From Locusta migratoria (lineage: Eukaryota > Arthropoda > Insecta > Orthoptera > Acrididae), in the NCBI GenBank assembly GCA_026315105.1, contig JAOYRU010000121.1, positions 1 through 64,000 of the forward strand: DNA of 64,000 nt, written 5' to 3'. The notes under the pieces were generated by a model that did no database searches, was not told where the DNA came from, and saw only the letters and a list, made by a program, of their open reading frames with translations. A program made the position numbers and the translations under genes. Of this stretch, positions 20,780-33,226 are shown one piece after another; position 1 is the stretch's first letter; each line of letters starts with the position of its first letter.

Positions 20780-20851
20780 TGGAGGAGCTGGGATTTGAAC
20801 CCAGGACTTTCTGCATGCGAAGCAGACACTCTACCACTGAGTTACACCCCC
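20780..20851 (-). tRNA. tRNA-Ala (CGC), unit 22
   Basis: Consensus copy. Confidence 0.93.
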
Positions 20852-20948
20852 GCTTCCAGCACGCCGTCTCACGAAGAGCCTTCTGACGTCGTTTTAAGCA
20901 GTGAACAGTGCATTATGGTACTGCTCATACATGAAGGGCTACGGCGTC

Positions 20949-21020
20949 GACTCCGTGGCGCAACGGTAGCGCGTCTGACTCCAGATCAGAAGGTTGCGTG
21001 TTCAAATCACGTCGGGGTCA
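20949..21020 (+). tRNA. tRNA-Trp (CCA), unit 22
   Basis: Consensus copy. Confidence 0.95.
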
Positions 21021-21334
21021 TTGCGAAAATTTTCGTCCGCAAAAGAGTTTGGAGAAAATGTCACTAAAATCACATATCAAACGATTACGTCTAGCGAACT
21101 ATCAGACGCTGTTTTAACAAGGCCACAAACGTAATTTTCCTATTCGGACGCCGACTGGAAGGCACCGCGTAGCACATTCGCCATCTGCAAAGTGCCGAGG
21201 ACATTTTTTGTTTACATTTTTAACACTAAAATACTAATGGCAAATAACGAAAAATGCTATATTTTGCTCCATGTCACGTCTTCGACCAGGCTGAGGAAAA
21301 GGTGGTCCTAATATCTGCATAGTGTGCAGGGCGT

Positions 21335-21406
21335 GGGGGTATAGCTCAGTCGTAGAGCATTCGACTGCAGATCGAGAGGTCCCCGGTTCAATCCCGGGTG
21401 CCCCCT
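21335..21406 (+). tRNA. tRNA-Cys (GCA), unit 22
   Basis: Consensus copy. Confidence 0.92.
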
Positions 21407-21764
21407 TCATTTTTCGATGTCATCAAATAATGTATAGATTGACGTTACGAATGCCAATTTACAGTTTCTGATGTACTCTGAGCTTCCCAACAAGGGCTAT
21501 GGAGCATCCAGGGTCGTACACATGATATTATCTTTTTCTTGACTTGGCTGACTTTGCTCGACTGCCGCTCGCTGCCGCTCGGTCCTAGGGTGGCTTTATA
21601 TAACGCAAGTGAACAACGAGTCTGCGGGAAGATCGTAGTGCACACAACACAAACAGTACCCAATCTGGCTGATTGGTGAAAGATTCGCGTACGCAGAAAT
21701 ACATTCATGTTTTTTGTCGATACGCAAAAACGTTTTCCAAAACACGTAGTCGGAAAACAAAATT

Positions 21765-21836
21765 TGGAGGAGCTGGGATTTGAACCCAGGACTTTCTGCA
21801 TGCGAAGCAGACACTCTACCACTGAGTTACACCCCC
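21765..21836 (-). tRNA. tRNA-Ala (CGC), unit 23
   Basis: Consensus copy. Confidence 0.93.
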
Positions 21837-21933
21837 GCTTCCAGCACGCCGTCTCACGAAGAGCCTTCTGACGTCGTTTTAAGCAGTGAACAGTGCATTA
21901 TGGTACTGCTCATACATGAAGGGCTACGGCGTC

Positions 21934-22005
21934 GACTCCGTGGCGCAACGGTAGCGCGTCTGACTCCAGATCAGAAGGTTGCGTGTTCAAATCACGTCGG
22001 GGTCA
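21934..22005 (+). tRNA. tRNA-Trp (CCA), unit 23
   Basis: Consensus copy. Confidence 0.95.
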
Positions 22006-22319
22006 TTGCGAAAATTTTCGTCCGCAAAAGAGTTTGGAGAAAATGTCACTAAAATCACATATCAAACGATTACGTCTAGCGAACTATCAGACGCTGTTTT
22101 AACAAGGCCACAAACGTAATTTTCCTATTCGGACGCCGACTGGAAGGCACCGCGTAGCACATTCGCCATCTGCAAAGTGCCGAGGACATTTTTTGTTTAC
22201 ATTTTTAACACTAAAATACTAATGGCAAATAACGAAAAATGCAATATTTTGCTCCATGTCACGTCTTCGACCAGGCTGAGGAAAAGGTGGTCCTAATATC
22301 TGCATAGTGTGCAGGGCGT

Positions 22320-22391
22320 GGGGGTATAGCTCAGTCGTAGAGCATTCGACTGCAGATCGAGAGGTCCCCGGTTCAATCCCGGGTGCCCCCT
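22320..22391 (+). tRNA. tRNA-Cys (GCA), unit 23
   Basis: Consensus copy. Confidence 0.92.
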
Positions 22392-22749
22392 TCATTTTTC
22401 GATGTCATCAAATAATGTATAGATTGACGTTACGAATGCCAATTTACAGTTTCTGATGTACTCTGAGCTTCCCAACAAGGGCTATGGAGCATCCAGGGTC
22501 GTACACATGATATTATCTTTTTCTTGACTTGGCTGACTTTGCTCGACTGCCGCTCGCTGCCGCTCGGTCCTAGGGTGGCTTTATATAACGCAAGTGAACA
22601 ACGAGTCTGCGGGAAGATCGTAGTGCACACAACACAAACAGTACCCAATCTGGCTGATTGGTGAAAGATTCGCGTACGCAGAAATACATTCATGTTTTTT
22701 GTCGATACGCAAAAACGTTTTCCAAAACACGTAGTCGGAAAACAAAATT

Positions 22750-22821
22750 TGGAGGAGCTGGGATTTGAACCCAGGACTTTCTGCATGCGAAGCAGACACT
22801 CTACCACTGAGTTACACCCCC
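22750..22821 (-). tRNA. tRNA-Ala (CGC), unit 24
   Basis: Consensus copy. Confidence 0.93.
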
Positions 22822-22918
22822 GCTTCCAGCACGCCGTCTCACGAAGAGCCTTCTGACGTCGTTTTAAGCAGTGAACAGTGCATTATGGTACTGCTCATAC
22901 ATGAAGGGCTACGGCGTC

Positions 22919-22990
22919 GACTCCGTGGCGCAACGGTAGCGCGTCTGACTCCTGATCAGAAGGTTGCGTGTTCAAATCACGTCGGGGTCA
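22919..22990 (+). tRNA. tRNA-Trp-type, CCT anticodon, unit 24
   Basis: Anticodon-switch allele (T at 22953). Confidence 0.9.
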
Positions 22991-23304
22991 TTGCGAAAAT
23001 TTTCGTCCGCAAAAGAGTTTGGAGAAAATGTCACTAAAATCACATATCAAACGATTACGTCTAGCGAACTATCAGACGCTGTTTTAACAAGGCCACAAAC
23101 GTAATTTTCCTATTCGGACGCCGACTGGAAGGCACCGCGTAGCACATTCGCCATCTGCAAAGTGCCGAGGACATTTTTTGTTTACATTTTTAACACTAAA
23201 ATACTAATGGCAAATAACGAAAAATGCAATATTTTGCTCCATGTCACGTCTTCGACCAGGCTGAGGAAAAGGTGGTCCTAATATCTGCATAGTGTGCAGG
23301 GCGT

Positions 23305-23376
23305 GGGGGTATAGCTCAGTCGTAGAGCATTCGACTGCAGATCGAGAGGTCCCCGGTTCAATCCCGGGTGCCCCCT
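23305..23376 (+). tRNA. tRNA-Cys (GCA), unit 24
   Basis: Consensus copy. Confidence 0.92.
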
Positions 23377-23734
23377 TCATTTTTCGATGTCATCAAATAA
23401 TGTATAGATTGACGTTACGAATGCCAATTTACAGTTTCTGATGTACTCTGAGCTTCCCAACAAGGGCTATGGAGCATCCAGGGTCGTACACATGATATTA
23501 TCTTTTTCTTGACTTGGCTGACTTTGCTCGACTGCCGCTCGCTGCCGCTCGGTCCTAGGGTGGCTTTATATAACGCAAGTGAACAACGAGTCTGCGGGAA
23601 GATCGTAGTGCACACAACACAAACAGTACCCAATCTGGCTGATTGGTGAAAGATTCGCGTACGCAGAAATACATTCATGTTTTTTGTCGATACGCAAAAA
23701 CGTTTTCCAAAACACGTAGTCGGAAAACAAAATT

Positions 23735-23806
23735 TGGAGGAGCTGGGATTTGAACCCAGGACTTTCTGCATGCGAAGCAGACACTCTACCACTGAGTTAC
23801 ACCCCC
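23735..23806 (-). tRNA. tRNA-Ala (CGC), unit 25
   Basis: Consensus copy. Confidence 0.93.
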
Positions 23807-23903
23807 GCTTCCAGCACGCCGTCTCACGAAGAGCCTTCTGACGTCGTTTTAAGCAGTGAACAGTGCATTATGGTACTGCTCATACATGAAGGGCTACGGC
23901 GTC

Positions 23904-23975
23904 GACTCCGTGGCGCAACGGTAGCGCGTCTGACTCCAGATCAGAAGGTTGCGTGTTCAAATCACGTCGGGGTCA
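23904..23975 (+). tRNA. tRNA-Trp (CCA), unit 25
   Basis: Consensus copy. Confidence 0.95.
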
Positions 23976-24289
23976 TTGCGAAAATTTTCGTCCGCAAAAG
24001 AGTTTGGAGAAAATGTCACTAAAATCACATATCAAACGATTACGTCTAGCGAACTATCAGACGCTGTTTTAACAAGGCCACAAACGTAATTTTCCTATTC
24101 GGACGCCGACTGGAAGGCACCGCGTAGCACATTCGCCATCTGCAAAGTGCCGAGGACATTTTTTGTTTACATTTTTAACACTAAAATACTAATGGCAAAT
24201 AACGAAAAATGCAATATTTTGCTCCATGTCACGTCTTCGACCAGGCTGAGGAAAAGGTGGTCCTAATATCTGCATAGTGTGCAGGGCGT

Positions 24290-24361
24290 GGGGGTATAGC
24301 TCAGTCGTAGAGCATTCGACTGCAGATCGAGAGGTCCCCGGTTCAATCCCGGGTGCCCCCT
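24290..24361 (+). tRNA. tRNA-Cys (GCA), unit 25
   Basis: Consensus copy. Confidence 0.92.
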
Positions 24362-24719
24362 TCATTTTTCGATGTCATCAAATAATGTATAGATTGACGT
24401 TACGAATGCCAATTTACAGTTTCTGATGTACTCTGAGCTTCCCAACAAGGGCTATGGAGCATCCAGGGTCGTACACATGATATTATCTTTTTCTTGACTT
24501 GGCTGACTTTGCTCGACTGCCGCTCGCTGCCGCTCGGTCCTAGGGTGGCTTTATATAACGCAAGTGAACAACGAGTCTGCGGGAAGATCGTAGTGCACAC
24601 AACACAAACAGTACCCAATCTGGCTGATTGGTGAAAGATTCGCGTACGCAGAAATACATTCATGTTTTTTGTCGATACGCAAAAACGTTTTCCAAAACAC
24701 GTAGTCGGAAAACAAAATT

Positions 24720-24791
24720 TGGAGGAGCTGGGATTTGAACCCAGGACTTTCTGCATGCGAAGCAGACACTCTACCACTGAGTTACACCCCC
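24720..24791 (-). tRNA. tRNA-Ala (CGC), unit 26
   Basis: Consensus copy. Confidence 0.93.
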
Positions 24792-24888
24792 GCTTCCAGC
24801 ACGCCGTCTCACGAAGAGCCTTCTGACGTCGTTTTAAGCAGTGAACAGTGCATTATGGTACTGCTCATACATGAAGGGCTACGGCGTC

Positions 24889-24960
24889 GACTCCGTGGCG
24901 CAACGGTAGCGCGTCTGACTCCTGATCAGAAGGTTGCGTGTTCAAATCACGTCGGGGTCA
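24889..24960 (+). tRNA. tRNA-Trp-type, CCT anticodon, unit 26
   Basis: Anticodon-switch allele (T at 24923). Confidence 0.9.
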
Positions 24961-25274
24961 TTGCGAAAATTTTCGTCCGCAAAAGAGTTTGGAGAAAATG
25001 TCACTAAAATCACATATCAAACGATTACGTCTAGCGAACTATCAGACGCTGTTTTAACAAGGCCACAAACGTAATTTTCCTATTCGGACGCCGACTGGAA
25101 GGCACCGCGTAGCACATTCGCCATCTGCAAAGTGCCGAGGACATTTTTTGTTTACATTTTTAACACTAAAATACTAATGGCAAATAACGAAAAATGCAAT
25201 ATTTTGCTCCATGTCACGTCTTCGACCAGGCTGAGGAAAAGGTGGTCCTAATATCTGCATAGTGTGCAGGGCGT

Positions 25275-25346
25275 GGGGGTATAGCTCAGTCGTAGAGCAT
25301 TCGACTGCAGATCGAGAGGTCCCCGGTTCAATCCCGGGTGCCCCCT
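25275..25346 (+). tRNA. tRNA-Cys (GCA), unit 26
   Basis: Consensus copy. Confidence 0.92.
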
Positions 25347-25704
25347 TCATTTTTCGATGTCATCAAATAATGTATAGATTGACGTTACGAATGCCAATTT
25401 ACAGTTTCTGATGTACTCTGAGCTTCCCAACAAGGGCTATGGAGCATCCAGGGTCGTACACATGATATTATCTTTTTCTTGACTTGGCTGACTTTGCTCG
25501 ACTGCCGCTCGCTGCCGCTCGGTCCTAGGGTGGCTTTATATAACGCAAGTGAACAACGAGTCTGCGGGAAGATCGTAGTGCACACAACACAAACAGTACC
25601 CAATCTGGCTGATTGGTGAAAGATTCGCGTACGCAGAAATACATTCATGTTTTTTGTCGATACGCAAAAACGTTTTCCAAAACACGTAGTCGGAAAACAA
25701 AATT

Positions 25705-25776
25705 TGGAGGAGCTGGGATTTGAACCCAGGACTTTCTGCATGCGAAGCAGACACTCTACCACTGAGTTACACCCCC
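25705..25776 (-). tRNA. tRNA-Ala (CGC), unit 27
   Basis: Consensus copy. Confidence 0.93.
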
Positions 25777-25873
25777 GCTTCCAGCACGCCGTCTCACGAA
25801 GAGCCTTCTGACGTCGTTTTAAGCAGTGAACAGTGCATTATGGTACTGCTCATACATGAAGGGCTACGGCGTC

Positions 25874-25945
25874 GACTCCGTGGCGCAACGGTAGCGCGTC
25901 TGACTCCAGATCAGAAGGTTGCGTGTTCAAATCACGTCGGGGTCA
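25874..25945 (+). tRNA. tRNA-Trp (CCA), unit 27
   Basis: Consensus copy. Confidence 0.95.
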
Positions 25946-26259
25946 TTGCGAAAATTTTCGTCCGCAAAAGAGTTTGGAGAAAATGTCACTAAAATCACAT
26001 ATCAAACGATTACGTCTAGCGAACTATCAGACGCTGTTTTAACAAGGCCACAAACGTAATTTTCCTATTCGGACGCCGACTGGAAGGCACCGCGTAGCAC
26101 ATTCGCCATCTGCAAAGTGCCGAGGACATTTTTTGTTTACATTTTTAACACTAAAATACTAATGGCAAATAACGAAAAATGCAATATTTTGCTCCATGTC
26201 ACGTCTTCGACCAGGCTGAGGAAAAGGTGGTCCTAATATCTGCATAGTGTGCAGGGCGT

Positions 26260-26331
26260 GGGGGTATAGCTCAGTCGTAGAGCATTCGACTGCAGATCGA
26301 GAGGTCCCCGGTTCAATCCCGGGTGCCCCCT
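26260..26331 (+). tRNA. tRNA-Cys (GCA), unit 27
   Basis: Consensus copy. Confidence 0.92.
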
Positions 26332-26689
26332 TCATTTTTCGATGTCATCAAATAATGTATAGATTGACGTTACGAATGCCAATTTACAGTTTCTGATGTA
26401 CTCTGAGCTTCCCAACAAGGGCTATGGAGCATCCAGGGTCGTACACATGATATTATCTTTTTCTTGACTTGGCTGACTTTGCTCGACTGCCGCTCGCTGC
26501 CGCTCGGTCCTAGGGTGGCTTTATATAACGCAAGTGAACAACGAGTCTGCGGGAAGATCGTAGTGCACACAACACAAACAGTACCCAATCTGGCTGATTG
26601 GTGAAAGATTCGCGTACGCAGAAATACATTCATGTTTTTTGTCGATACGCAAAAACGTTTTCCAAAACACGTAGTCGGAAAACAAAATT

Positions 26690-26761
26690 TGGAGGAGCTG
26701 GGATTTGAACCCAGGACTTTCTGCATGCGAAGCAGACACTCTACCACTGAGTTACACCCCC
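26690..26761 (-). tRNA. tRNA-Ala (CGC), unit 28
   Basis: Consensus copy. Confidence 0.93.
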
Positions 26762-26858
26762 GCTTCCAGCACGCCGTCTCACGAAGAGCCTTCTGACGTC
26801 GTTTTAAGCAGTGAACAGTGCATTATGGTACTGCTCATACATGAAGGGCTACGGCGTC

Positions 26859-26930
26859 GACTCCGTGGCGCAACGGTAGCGCGTCTGACTCCAGATCAGA
26901 AGGTTGCGTGTTCAAATCACGTCGGGGTCA
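26859..26930 (+). tRNA. tRNA-Trp (CCA), unit 28
   Basis: Consensus copy. Confidence 0.95.
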
Positions 26931-27244
26931 TTGCGAAAATTTTCGTCCGCAAAAGAGTTTGGAGAAAATGTCACTAAAATCACATATCAAACGATTACGT
27001 CTAGCGAACTATCAGACGCTGTTTTAACAAGGCCACAAACGTAATTTTCCTATTCGGACGCCGACTGGAAGGCACCGCGTAGCACATTCGCCATCTGCAA
27101 AGTGCCGAGGACATTTTTTGTTTACATTTTTAACACTAAAATACTAATGGCAAATAACGAAAAATGCTATATTTTGCTCCATGTCACGTCTTCGACCAGG
27201 CTGAGGAAAAGGTGGTCCTAATATCTGCATAGTGTGCAGGGCGT

Positions 27245-27316
27245 GGGGGTATAGCTCAGTCGTAGAGCATTCGACTGCAGATCGAGAGGTCCCCGGTTCA
27301 ATCCCGGGTGCCCCCT
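27245..27316 (+). tRNA. tRNA-Cys (GCA), unit 28
   Basis: Consensus copy. Confidence 0.92.
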
Positions 27317-27674
27317 TCATTTTTCGATGTCATCAAATAATGTATAGATTGACGTTACGAATGCCAATTTACAGTTTCTGATGTACTCTGAGCTTCCCAA
27401 CAAGGGCTATGGAGCATCCAGGGTCGTACACATGATATTATCTTTTTCTTGACTTGGCTGACTTTGCTCGACTGCCGCTCGCTGCCGCTCGGTCCTAGGG
27501 TGGCTTTATATAACGCAAGTGAACAACGAGTCTGCGGGAAGATCGTAGTGCACACAACACAAACAGTACCCAATCTGGCTGATTGGTGAAAGATTCGCGT
27601 ACGCAGAAATACATTCATGTTTTTTGTCGATACGCAAAAACGTTTTCCAAAACACGTAGTCGGAAAACAAAATT

Positions 27675-27746
27675 TGGAGGAGCTGGGATTTGAACCCAGG
27701 ACTTTCTGCATGCGAAGCAGACACTCTACCACTGAGTTACACCCCC
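27675..27746 (-). tRNA. tRNA-Ala (CGC), unit 29
   Basis: Consensus copy. Confidence 0.93.
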
Positions 27747-27843
27747 GCTTCCAGCACGCCGTCTCACGAAGAGCCTTCTGACGTCGTTTTAAGCAGTGAA
27801 CAGTGCATTATGGTACTGCTCATACATGAAGGGCTACGGCGTC

Positions 27844-27915
27844 GACTCCGTGGCGCAACGGTAGCGCGTCTGACTCCTGATCAGAAGGTTGCGTGTTCAA
27901 ATCACGTCGGGGTCA
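27844..27915 (+). tRNA. tRNA-Trp-type, CCT anticodon, unit 29
   Basis: Anticodon-switch allele (T at 27878). Confidence 0.9.
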
Positions 27916-28229
27916 TTGCGAAAATTTTCGTCCGCAAAAGAGTTTGGAGAAAATGTCACTAAAATCACATATCAAACGATTACGTCTAGCGAACTATCAG
28001 ACGCTGTTTTAACAAGGCCACAAACGTAATTTTCCTATTCGGACGCCGACTGGAAGGCACCGCGTAGCACATTCGCCATCTGCAAAGTGCCGAGGACATT
28101 TTTTGTTTACATTTTTAACACTAAAATACTAATGGCAAATAACGAAAAATGCAATATTTTGCTCCATGTCACGTCTTCGACCAGGCTGAGGAAAAGGTGG
28201 TCCTAATATCTGCATAGTGTGCAGGGCGT

Positions 28230-28301
28230 GGGGGTATAGCTCAGTCGTAGAGCATTCGACTGCAGATCGAAAGGTCCCCGGTTCAATCCCGGGTGCCCCC
28301 T
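28230..28301 (+). tRNA. tRNA-Cys (GCA), stem variant, unit 29
   Basis: G-to-A at 28271 turns the U27-G43 wobble of the anticodon stem into a U-A pair, so structure is kept or improved. Confidence 0.91.
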
Positions 28302-28659
28302 TCATTTTTCGATGTCATCAAATAATGTATAGATTGACGTTACGAATGCCAATTTACAGTTTCTGATGTACTCTGAGCTTCCCAACAAGGGCTATGGAGC
28401 ATCCAGGGTCGTACACATGATATTATCTTTTTCTTGACTTGGCTGACTTTGCTCGACTGCCGCTCGCTGCCGCTCGGTCCTAGGGTGGCTTTATATAACG
28501 CAAGTGAACAACGAGTCTGCGGGAAGATCGTAGTGCACACAACACAAACAGTACCCAATCTGGCTGATTGGTGAAAGATTCGCGTACGCAGAAATACATT
28601 CATGTTTTTTGTCGATACGCAAAAACGTTTTCCAAAACACGTAGTCGGAAAACAAAATT

Positions 28660-28731
28660 TGGAGGAGCTGGGATTTGAACCCAGGACTTTCTGCATGCGA
28701 AGCAGACACTCTACCACTGAGTTACACCCCC
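28660..28731 (-). tRNA. tRNA-Ala (CGC), unit 30
   Basis: Consensus copy. Confidence 0.93.
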
Positions 28732-28828
28732 GCTTCCAGCACGCCGTCTCACGAAGAGCCTTCTGACGTCGTTTTAAGCAGTGAACAGTGCATTATGGTA
28801 CTGCTCATACATGAAGGGCTACGGCGTC

Positions 28829-28900
28829 GACTCCGTGGCGCAACGGTAGCGCGTCTGACTCCAGATCAGAAGGTTGCGTGTTCAAATCACGTCGGGGTCA
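28829..28900 (+). tRNA. tRNA-Trp (CCA), unit 30
   Basis: Consensus gene; a private A-to-G lies downstream near 28935. Confidence 0.95.
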
Positions 28901-29214
28901 TTGCGAAAATTTTCGTCCGCAAAAGAGTTTGGAGGAAATGTCACTAAAATCACATATCAAACGATTACGTCTAGCGAACTATCAGACGCTGTTTTAACAA
29001 GGCCACAAACGTAATTTTCCTATTCGGACGCCGACTGGAAGGCACCGCGTAGCACATTCGCCATCTGCAAAGTGCCGAGGACATTTTTTGTTTACATTTT
29101 TAACACTAAAATACTAATGGCAAATAACGAAAAATGCAATATTTTGCTCCATGTCACGTCTTCGACCAGGCTGAGGAAAAGGTGGTCCTAATATCTGCAT
29201 AGTGTGCAGGGCGT

Positions 29215-29286
29215 GGGGGTATAGCTCAGTCGTAGAGCATTCGACTGCAGATCGAGAGGTCCCCGGTTCAATCCCGGGTGCCCCCT
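29215..29286 (+). tRNA. tRNA-Cys (GCA), unit 30
   Basis: Consensus copy. Confidence 0.92.
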
Positions 29287-29644
29287 TCATTTTTCGATGT
29301 CATCAAATAATGTATAGATTGACGTTACGAATGCCAATTTACAGTTTCTGATGTACTCTGAGCTTCCCAACAAGGGCTATGGAGCATCCAGGGTCGTACA
29401 CATGATATTATCTTTTTCTTGACTTGGCTGACTTTGCTCGACTGCCGCTCGCTGCCGCTCGGTCCTAGGGTGGCTTTATATAACGCAAGTGAACAACGAG
29501 TCTGCGGGAAGATCGTAGTGCACACAACACAAACAGTACCCAATCTGGCTGATTGGTGAAAGATTCGCGTACGCAGAAATACATTCATGTTTTTTGTCGA
29601 TACGCAAAAACGTTTTCCAAAACACGTAGTCGGAAAACAAAATT

Positions 29645-29716
29645 TGGAGGAGCTGGGATTTGAACCCAGGACTTTCTGCATGCGAAGCAGACACTCTACC
29701 ACTGAGTTACACCCCC
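29645..29716 (-). tRNA. tRNA-Ala (CGC), unit 31
   Basis: Consensus copy. Confidence 0.93.
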
Positions 29717-29813
29717 GCTTCCAGCACGCCGTCTCACGAAGAGCCTTCTGACGTCGTTTTAAGCAGTGAACAGTGCATTATGGTACTGCTCATACATGAA
29801 GGGCTACGGCGTC

Positions 29814-29885
29814 GACTCCGTGGCGCAACGGTAGCGCGTCTGACTCCAGATCAGAAGGTTGCGTGTTCAAATCACGTCGGGGTCA
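29814..29885 (+). tRNA. tRNA-Trp (CCA), unit 31
   Basis: Consensus copy. Confidence 0.95.
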
Positions 29886-30199
29886 TTGCGAAAATTTTCG
29901 TCCGCAAAAGAGTTTGGAGAAAATGTCACTAAAATCACATATCAAACGATTACGTCTAGCGAACTATCAGACGCTGTTTTAACAAGGCCACAAACGTAAT
30001 TTTCCTATTCGGACGCCGACTGGAAGGCACCGCGTAGCACATTCGCCATCTGCAAAGTGCCGAGGACATTTTTTGTTTACATTTTTAACACTAAAATACT
30101 AATGGCAAATAACGAAAAATGCTATATTTTGCTCCATGTCACGTCTTCGACCAGGCTGAGGAAAAGGTGGTCCTAATATCTGCATAGTGTGCAGGGCGT

Positions 30200-30271
30200 G
30201 GGGGTATAGCTCAGTCGTAGAGCATTCGACTGCAGATCGAGAGGTCCCCGGTTCAATCCCGGGTGCCCCCT
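30200..30271 (+). tRNA. tRNA-Cys (GCA), unit 31
   Basis: Consensus copy. Confidence 0.92.
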
Positions 30272-30629
30272 TCATTTTTCGATGTCATCAAATAATGTAT
30301 AGATTGACGTTACGAATGCCAATTTACAGTTTCTGATGTACTCTGAGCTTCCCAACAAGGGCTATGGAGCATCCAGGGTCGTACACATGATATTATCTTT
30401 TTCTTGACTTGGCTGACTTTGCTCGACTGCCGCTCGCTGCCGCTCGGTCCTAGGGTGGCTTTATATAACGCAAGTGAACAACGAGTCTGCGGGAAGATCG
30501 TAGTGCACACAACACAAACAGTACCCAATCTGGCTGATTGGTGAAAGATTCGCGTACGCAGAAATACATTCATGTTTTTTGTCGATACGCAAAAACGTTT
30601 TCCAAAACACGTAGTCGGAAAACAAAATT

Positions 30630-30701
30630 TGGAGGAGCTGGGATTTGAACCCAGGACTTTCTGCATGCGAAGCAGACACTCTACCACTGAGTTACACCCC
30701 C
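30630..30701 (-). tRNA. tRNA-Ala (CGC), unit 32
   Basis: Consensus copy. Confidence 0.93.
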
Positions 30702-30798
30702 GCTTCCAGCACGCCGTCTCACGAAGAGCCTTCTGACGTCGTTTTAAGCAGTGAACAGTGCATTATGGTACTGCTCATACATGAAGGGCTACGGCGTC

Positions 30799-30870
30799 GA
30801 CTCCGTGGCGCAACGGTAGCGCGTCTGACTCCAGATCAGAAGGTTGCGTGTTCAAATCACGTCGGGGTCA
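30799..30870 (+). tRNA. tRNA-Trp (CCA), unit 32
   Basis: Consensus copy. Confidence 0.95.
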
Positions 30871-31184
30871 TTGCGAAAATTTTCGTCCGCAAAAGAGTTT
30901 GGAGAAAATGTCACTAAAATCACATATCAAACGATTACGTCTAGCGAACTATCAGACGCTGTTTTAACAAGGCCACAAACGTAATTTTCCTATTCGGACG
31001 CCGACTGGAAGGCACCGCGTAGCACATTCGCCATCTGCAAAGTGCCGAGGACATTTTTTGTTTACATTTTTAACACTAAAATACTAATGGCAAATAACGA
31101 AAAATGCTATATTTTGCTCCATGTCACGTCTTCGACCAGGCTGAGGAAAAGGTGGTCCTAATATCTGCATAGTGTGCAGGGCGT

Positions 31185-31256
31185 GGGGGTATAGCTCAGT
31201 CGTAGAGCATTCGACTGCAGATCGAGAGGTCCCCGGTTCAATCCCGGGTGCCCCCT
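31185..31256 (+). tRNA. tRNA-Cys (GCA), unit 32
   Basis: Consensus copy. Confidence 0.92.
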
Positions 31257-31614
31257 TCATTTTTCGATGTCATCAAATAATGTATAGATTGACGTTACGA
31301 ATGCCAATTTACAGTTTCTGATGTACTCTGAGCTTCCCAACAAGGGCTATGGAGCATCCAGGGTCGTACACATGATATTATCTTTTTCTTGACTTGGCTG
31401 ACTTTGCTCGACTGCCGCTCGCTGCCGCTCGGTCCTAGGGTGGCTTTATATAACGCAAGTGAACAACGAGTCTGCGGGAAGATCGTAGTGCACACAACAC
31501 AAACAGTACCCAATCTGGCTGATTGGTGAAAGATTCGCGTACGCAGAAATACATTCATGTTTTTTGTCGATACGCAAAAACGTTTTCCAAAACACGTAGT
31601 CGGAAAACAAAATT

Positions 31615-31686
31615 TGGAGGAGCTGGGATTTGAACCCAGGACTTTCTGCATGCGAAGCAGACACTCTACCACTGAGTTACACCCCC
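31615..31686 (-). tRNA. tRNA-Ala (CGC), unit 33
   Basis: Consensus copy. Confidence 0.93.
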
Positions 31687-31783
31687 GCTTCCAGCACGCC
31701 GTCTCACGAAGAGCCTTCTGACGTCGTTTTAAGCAGTGAACAGTGCATTATGGTACTGCTCATACATGAAGGGCTACGGCGTC

Positions 31784-31855
31784 GACTCCGTGGCGCAACG
31801 GTAGCGCGTCTGACTCCAGATCAGAAGGTTGCGTGTTCAAATCACGTCGGGGTCA
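31784..31855 (+). tRNA. tRNA-Trp (CCA), unit 33
   Basis: Consensus copy. Confidence 0.95.
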
Positions 31856-32169
31856 TTGCGAAAATTTTCGTCCGCAAAAGAGTTTGGAGAAAATGTCACT
31901 AAAATCACATATCAAACGATTACGTCTAGCGAACTATCAGACGCTGTTTTAACAAGGCCACAAACGTAATTTTCCTATTCGGACGCCGACTGGAAGGCAC
32001 CGCGTAGCACATTCGCCATCTGCAAAGTGCCGAGGACATTTTTTGTTTACATTTTTAACACTAAAATACTAATGGCAAATAACGAAAAATGCTATATTTT
32101 GCTCCATGTCACGTCTTCGACCAGGCTGAGGAAAAGGTGGTCCTAATATCTGCATAGTGTGCAGGGCGT

Positions 32170-32241
32170 GGGGGTATAGCTCAGTCGTAGAGCATTCGAC
32201 TGCAGATCGAGAGGTCCCCGGTTCAATCCCGGGTGCCCCCT
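32170..32241 (+). tRNA. tRNA-Cys (GCA), unit 33
   Basis: Consensus copy. Confidence 0.92.
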
Positions 32242-32599
32242 TCATTTTTCGATGTCATCAAATAATGTATAGATTGACGTTACGAATGCCAATTTACAGT
32301 TTCTGATGTACTCTGAGCTTCCCAACAAGGGCTATGGAGCATCCAGGGTCGTACACATGATATTATCTTTTTCTTGACTTGGCTGACTTTGCTCGACTGC
32401 CGCTCGCTGCCGCTCGGTCCTAGGGTGGCTTTATATAACGCAAGTGAACAACGAGTCTGCGGGAAGATCGTAGTGCACACAACACAAACAGTACCCAATC
32501 TGGCTGATTGGTGAAAGATTCGCGTACGCAGAAATACATTCATGTTTTTTGTCGATACGCAAAAACGTTTTCCAAAACACGTAGTCGGAAAACAGAATT

Positions 32600-32671
32600 T
32601 GGAGGAGCTGGGATTTGAACCCAGGACTTTCTGCTTGCGAAGCAGACACTCTACCACTGAGTTACACCCCC
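32600..32671 (-). tRNA. tRNA-Ala (CGC), A38 variant, unit 34
   Basis: A38 allele (32635) with broken proximal terminator (32595). Confidence 0.92.
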
Positions 32672-32768
32672 GCTTCCAGCACGCCGTCTCACGAAGAGCC
32701 TTCTGACGTCGTTTTAAGCAGTGAACAGTGCATTATGGTACTGCTCATACATGAAGGGCTACGGCGTC

Positions 32769-32840
32769 GACTCCGTGGCGCAACGGTAGCGCGTCTGACT
32801 CCTGATCAGAAGGTTGCGTGTTCAAATCACGTCGGGGTCA
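32769..32840 (+). tRNA. tRNA-Trp-type, CCT anticodon, unit 34
   Basis: Anticodon-switch allele (T at 32803), linked to A38 tRNA-Ala. Confidence 0.9.
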
Positions 32841-33154
32841 TTGCGAAAATTTTCGTCCGCAAAAGAGTTTGGAGAAAATGTCACTAAAATCACATATCAA
32901 ACGATTACGTCTAGCGAACTATCAGACGCTGTTTTAACAAGGCCACAAACGTAATTTTCCTATTCGGACGCCGACTGGAAGGCACCGCGTAGCACATTCG
33001 CCATCTGCAAAGTGCCGAGGACATTTTTTGTTTACATTTTTAACACTAAAATACTAATGGCAAATAACGAAAAATGCAATATTTTGCTCCATGTCACGTC
33101 TTCGACCAGGCTGAGGAAAAGGTGGTCCTAATATCTGCATAGTGTGCAGGGCGT

Positions 33155-33226
33155 GGGGGTATAGCTCAGTCGTAAAGCATTCGACTGCAGATCGAGAGGT
33201 CCCCGGTTCAATCCCGGGTGCCCCCT
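33155..33226 (+). tRNA. tRNA-Cys (GCA), D-stem mismatch, unit 34
   Basis: G22-to-A (33175) replaces the C13-G22 pair with a C-A mismatch, on top of the array-wide C18. Probably a weaker gene; the rest is consensus. Confidence 0.87.
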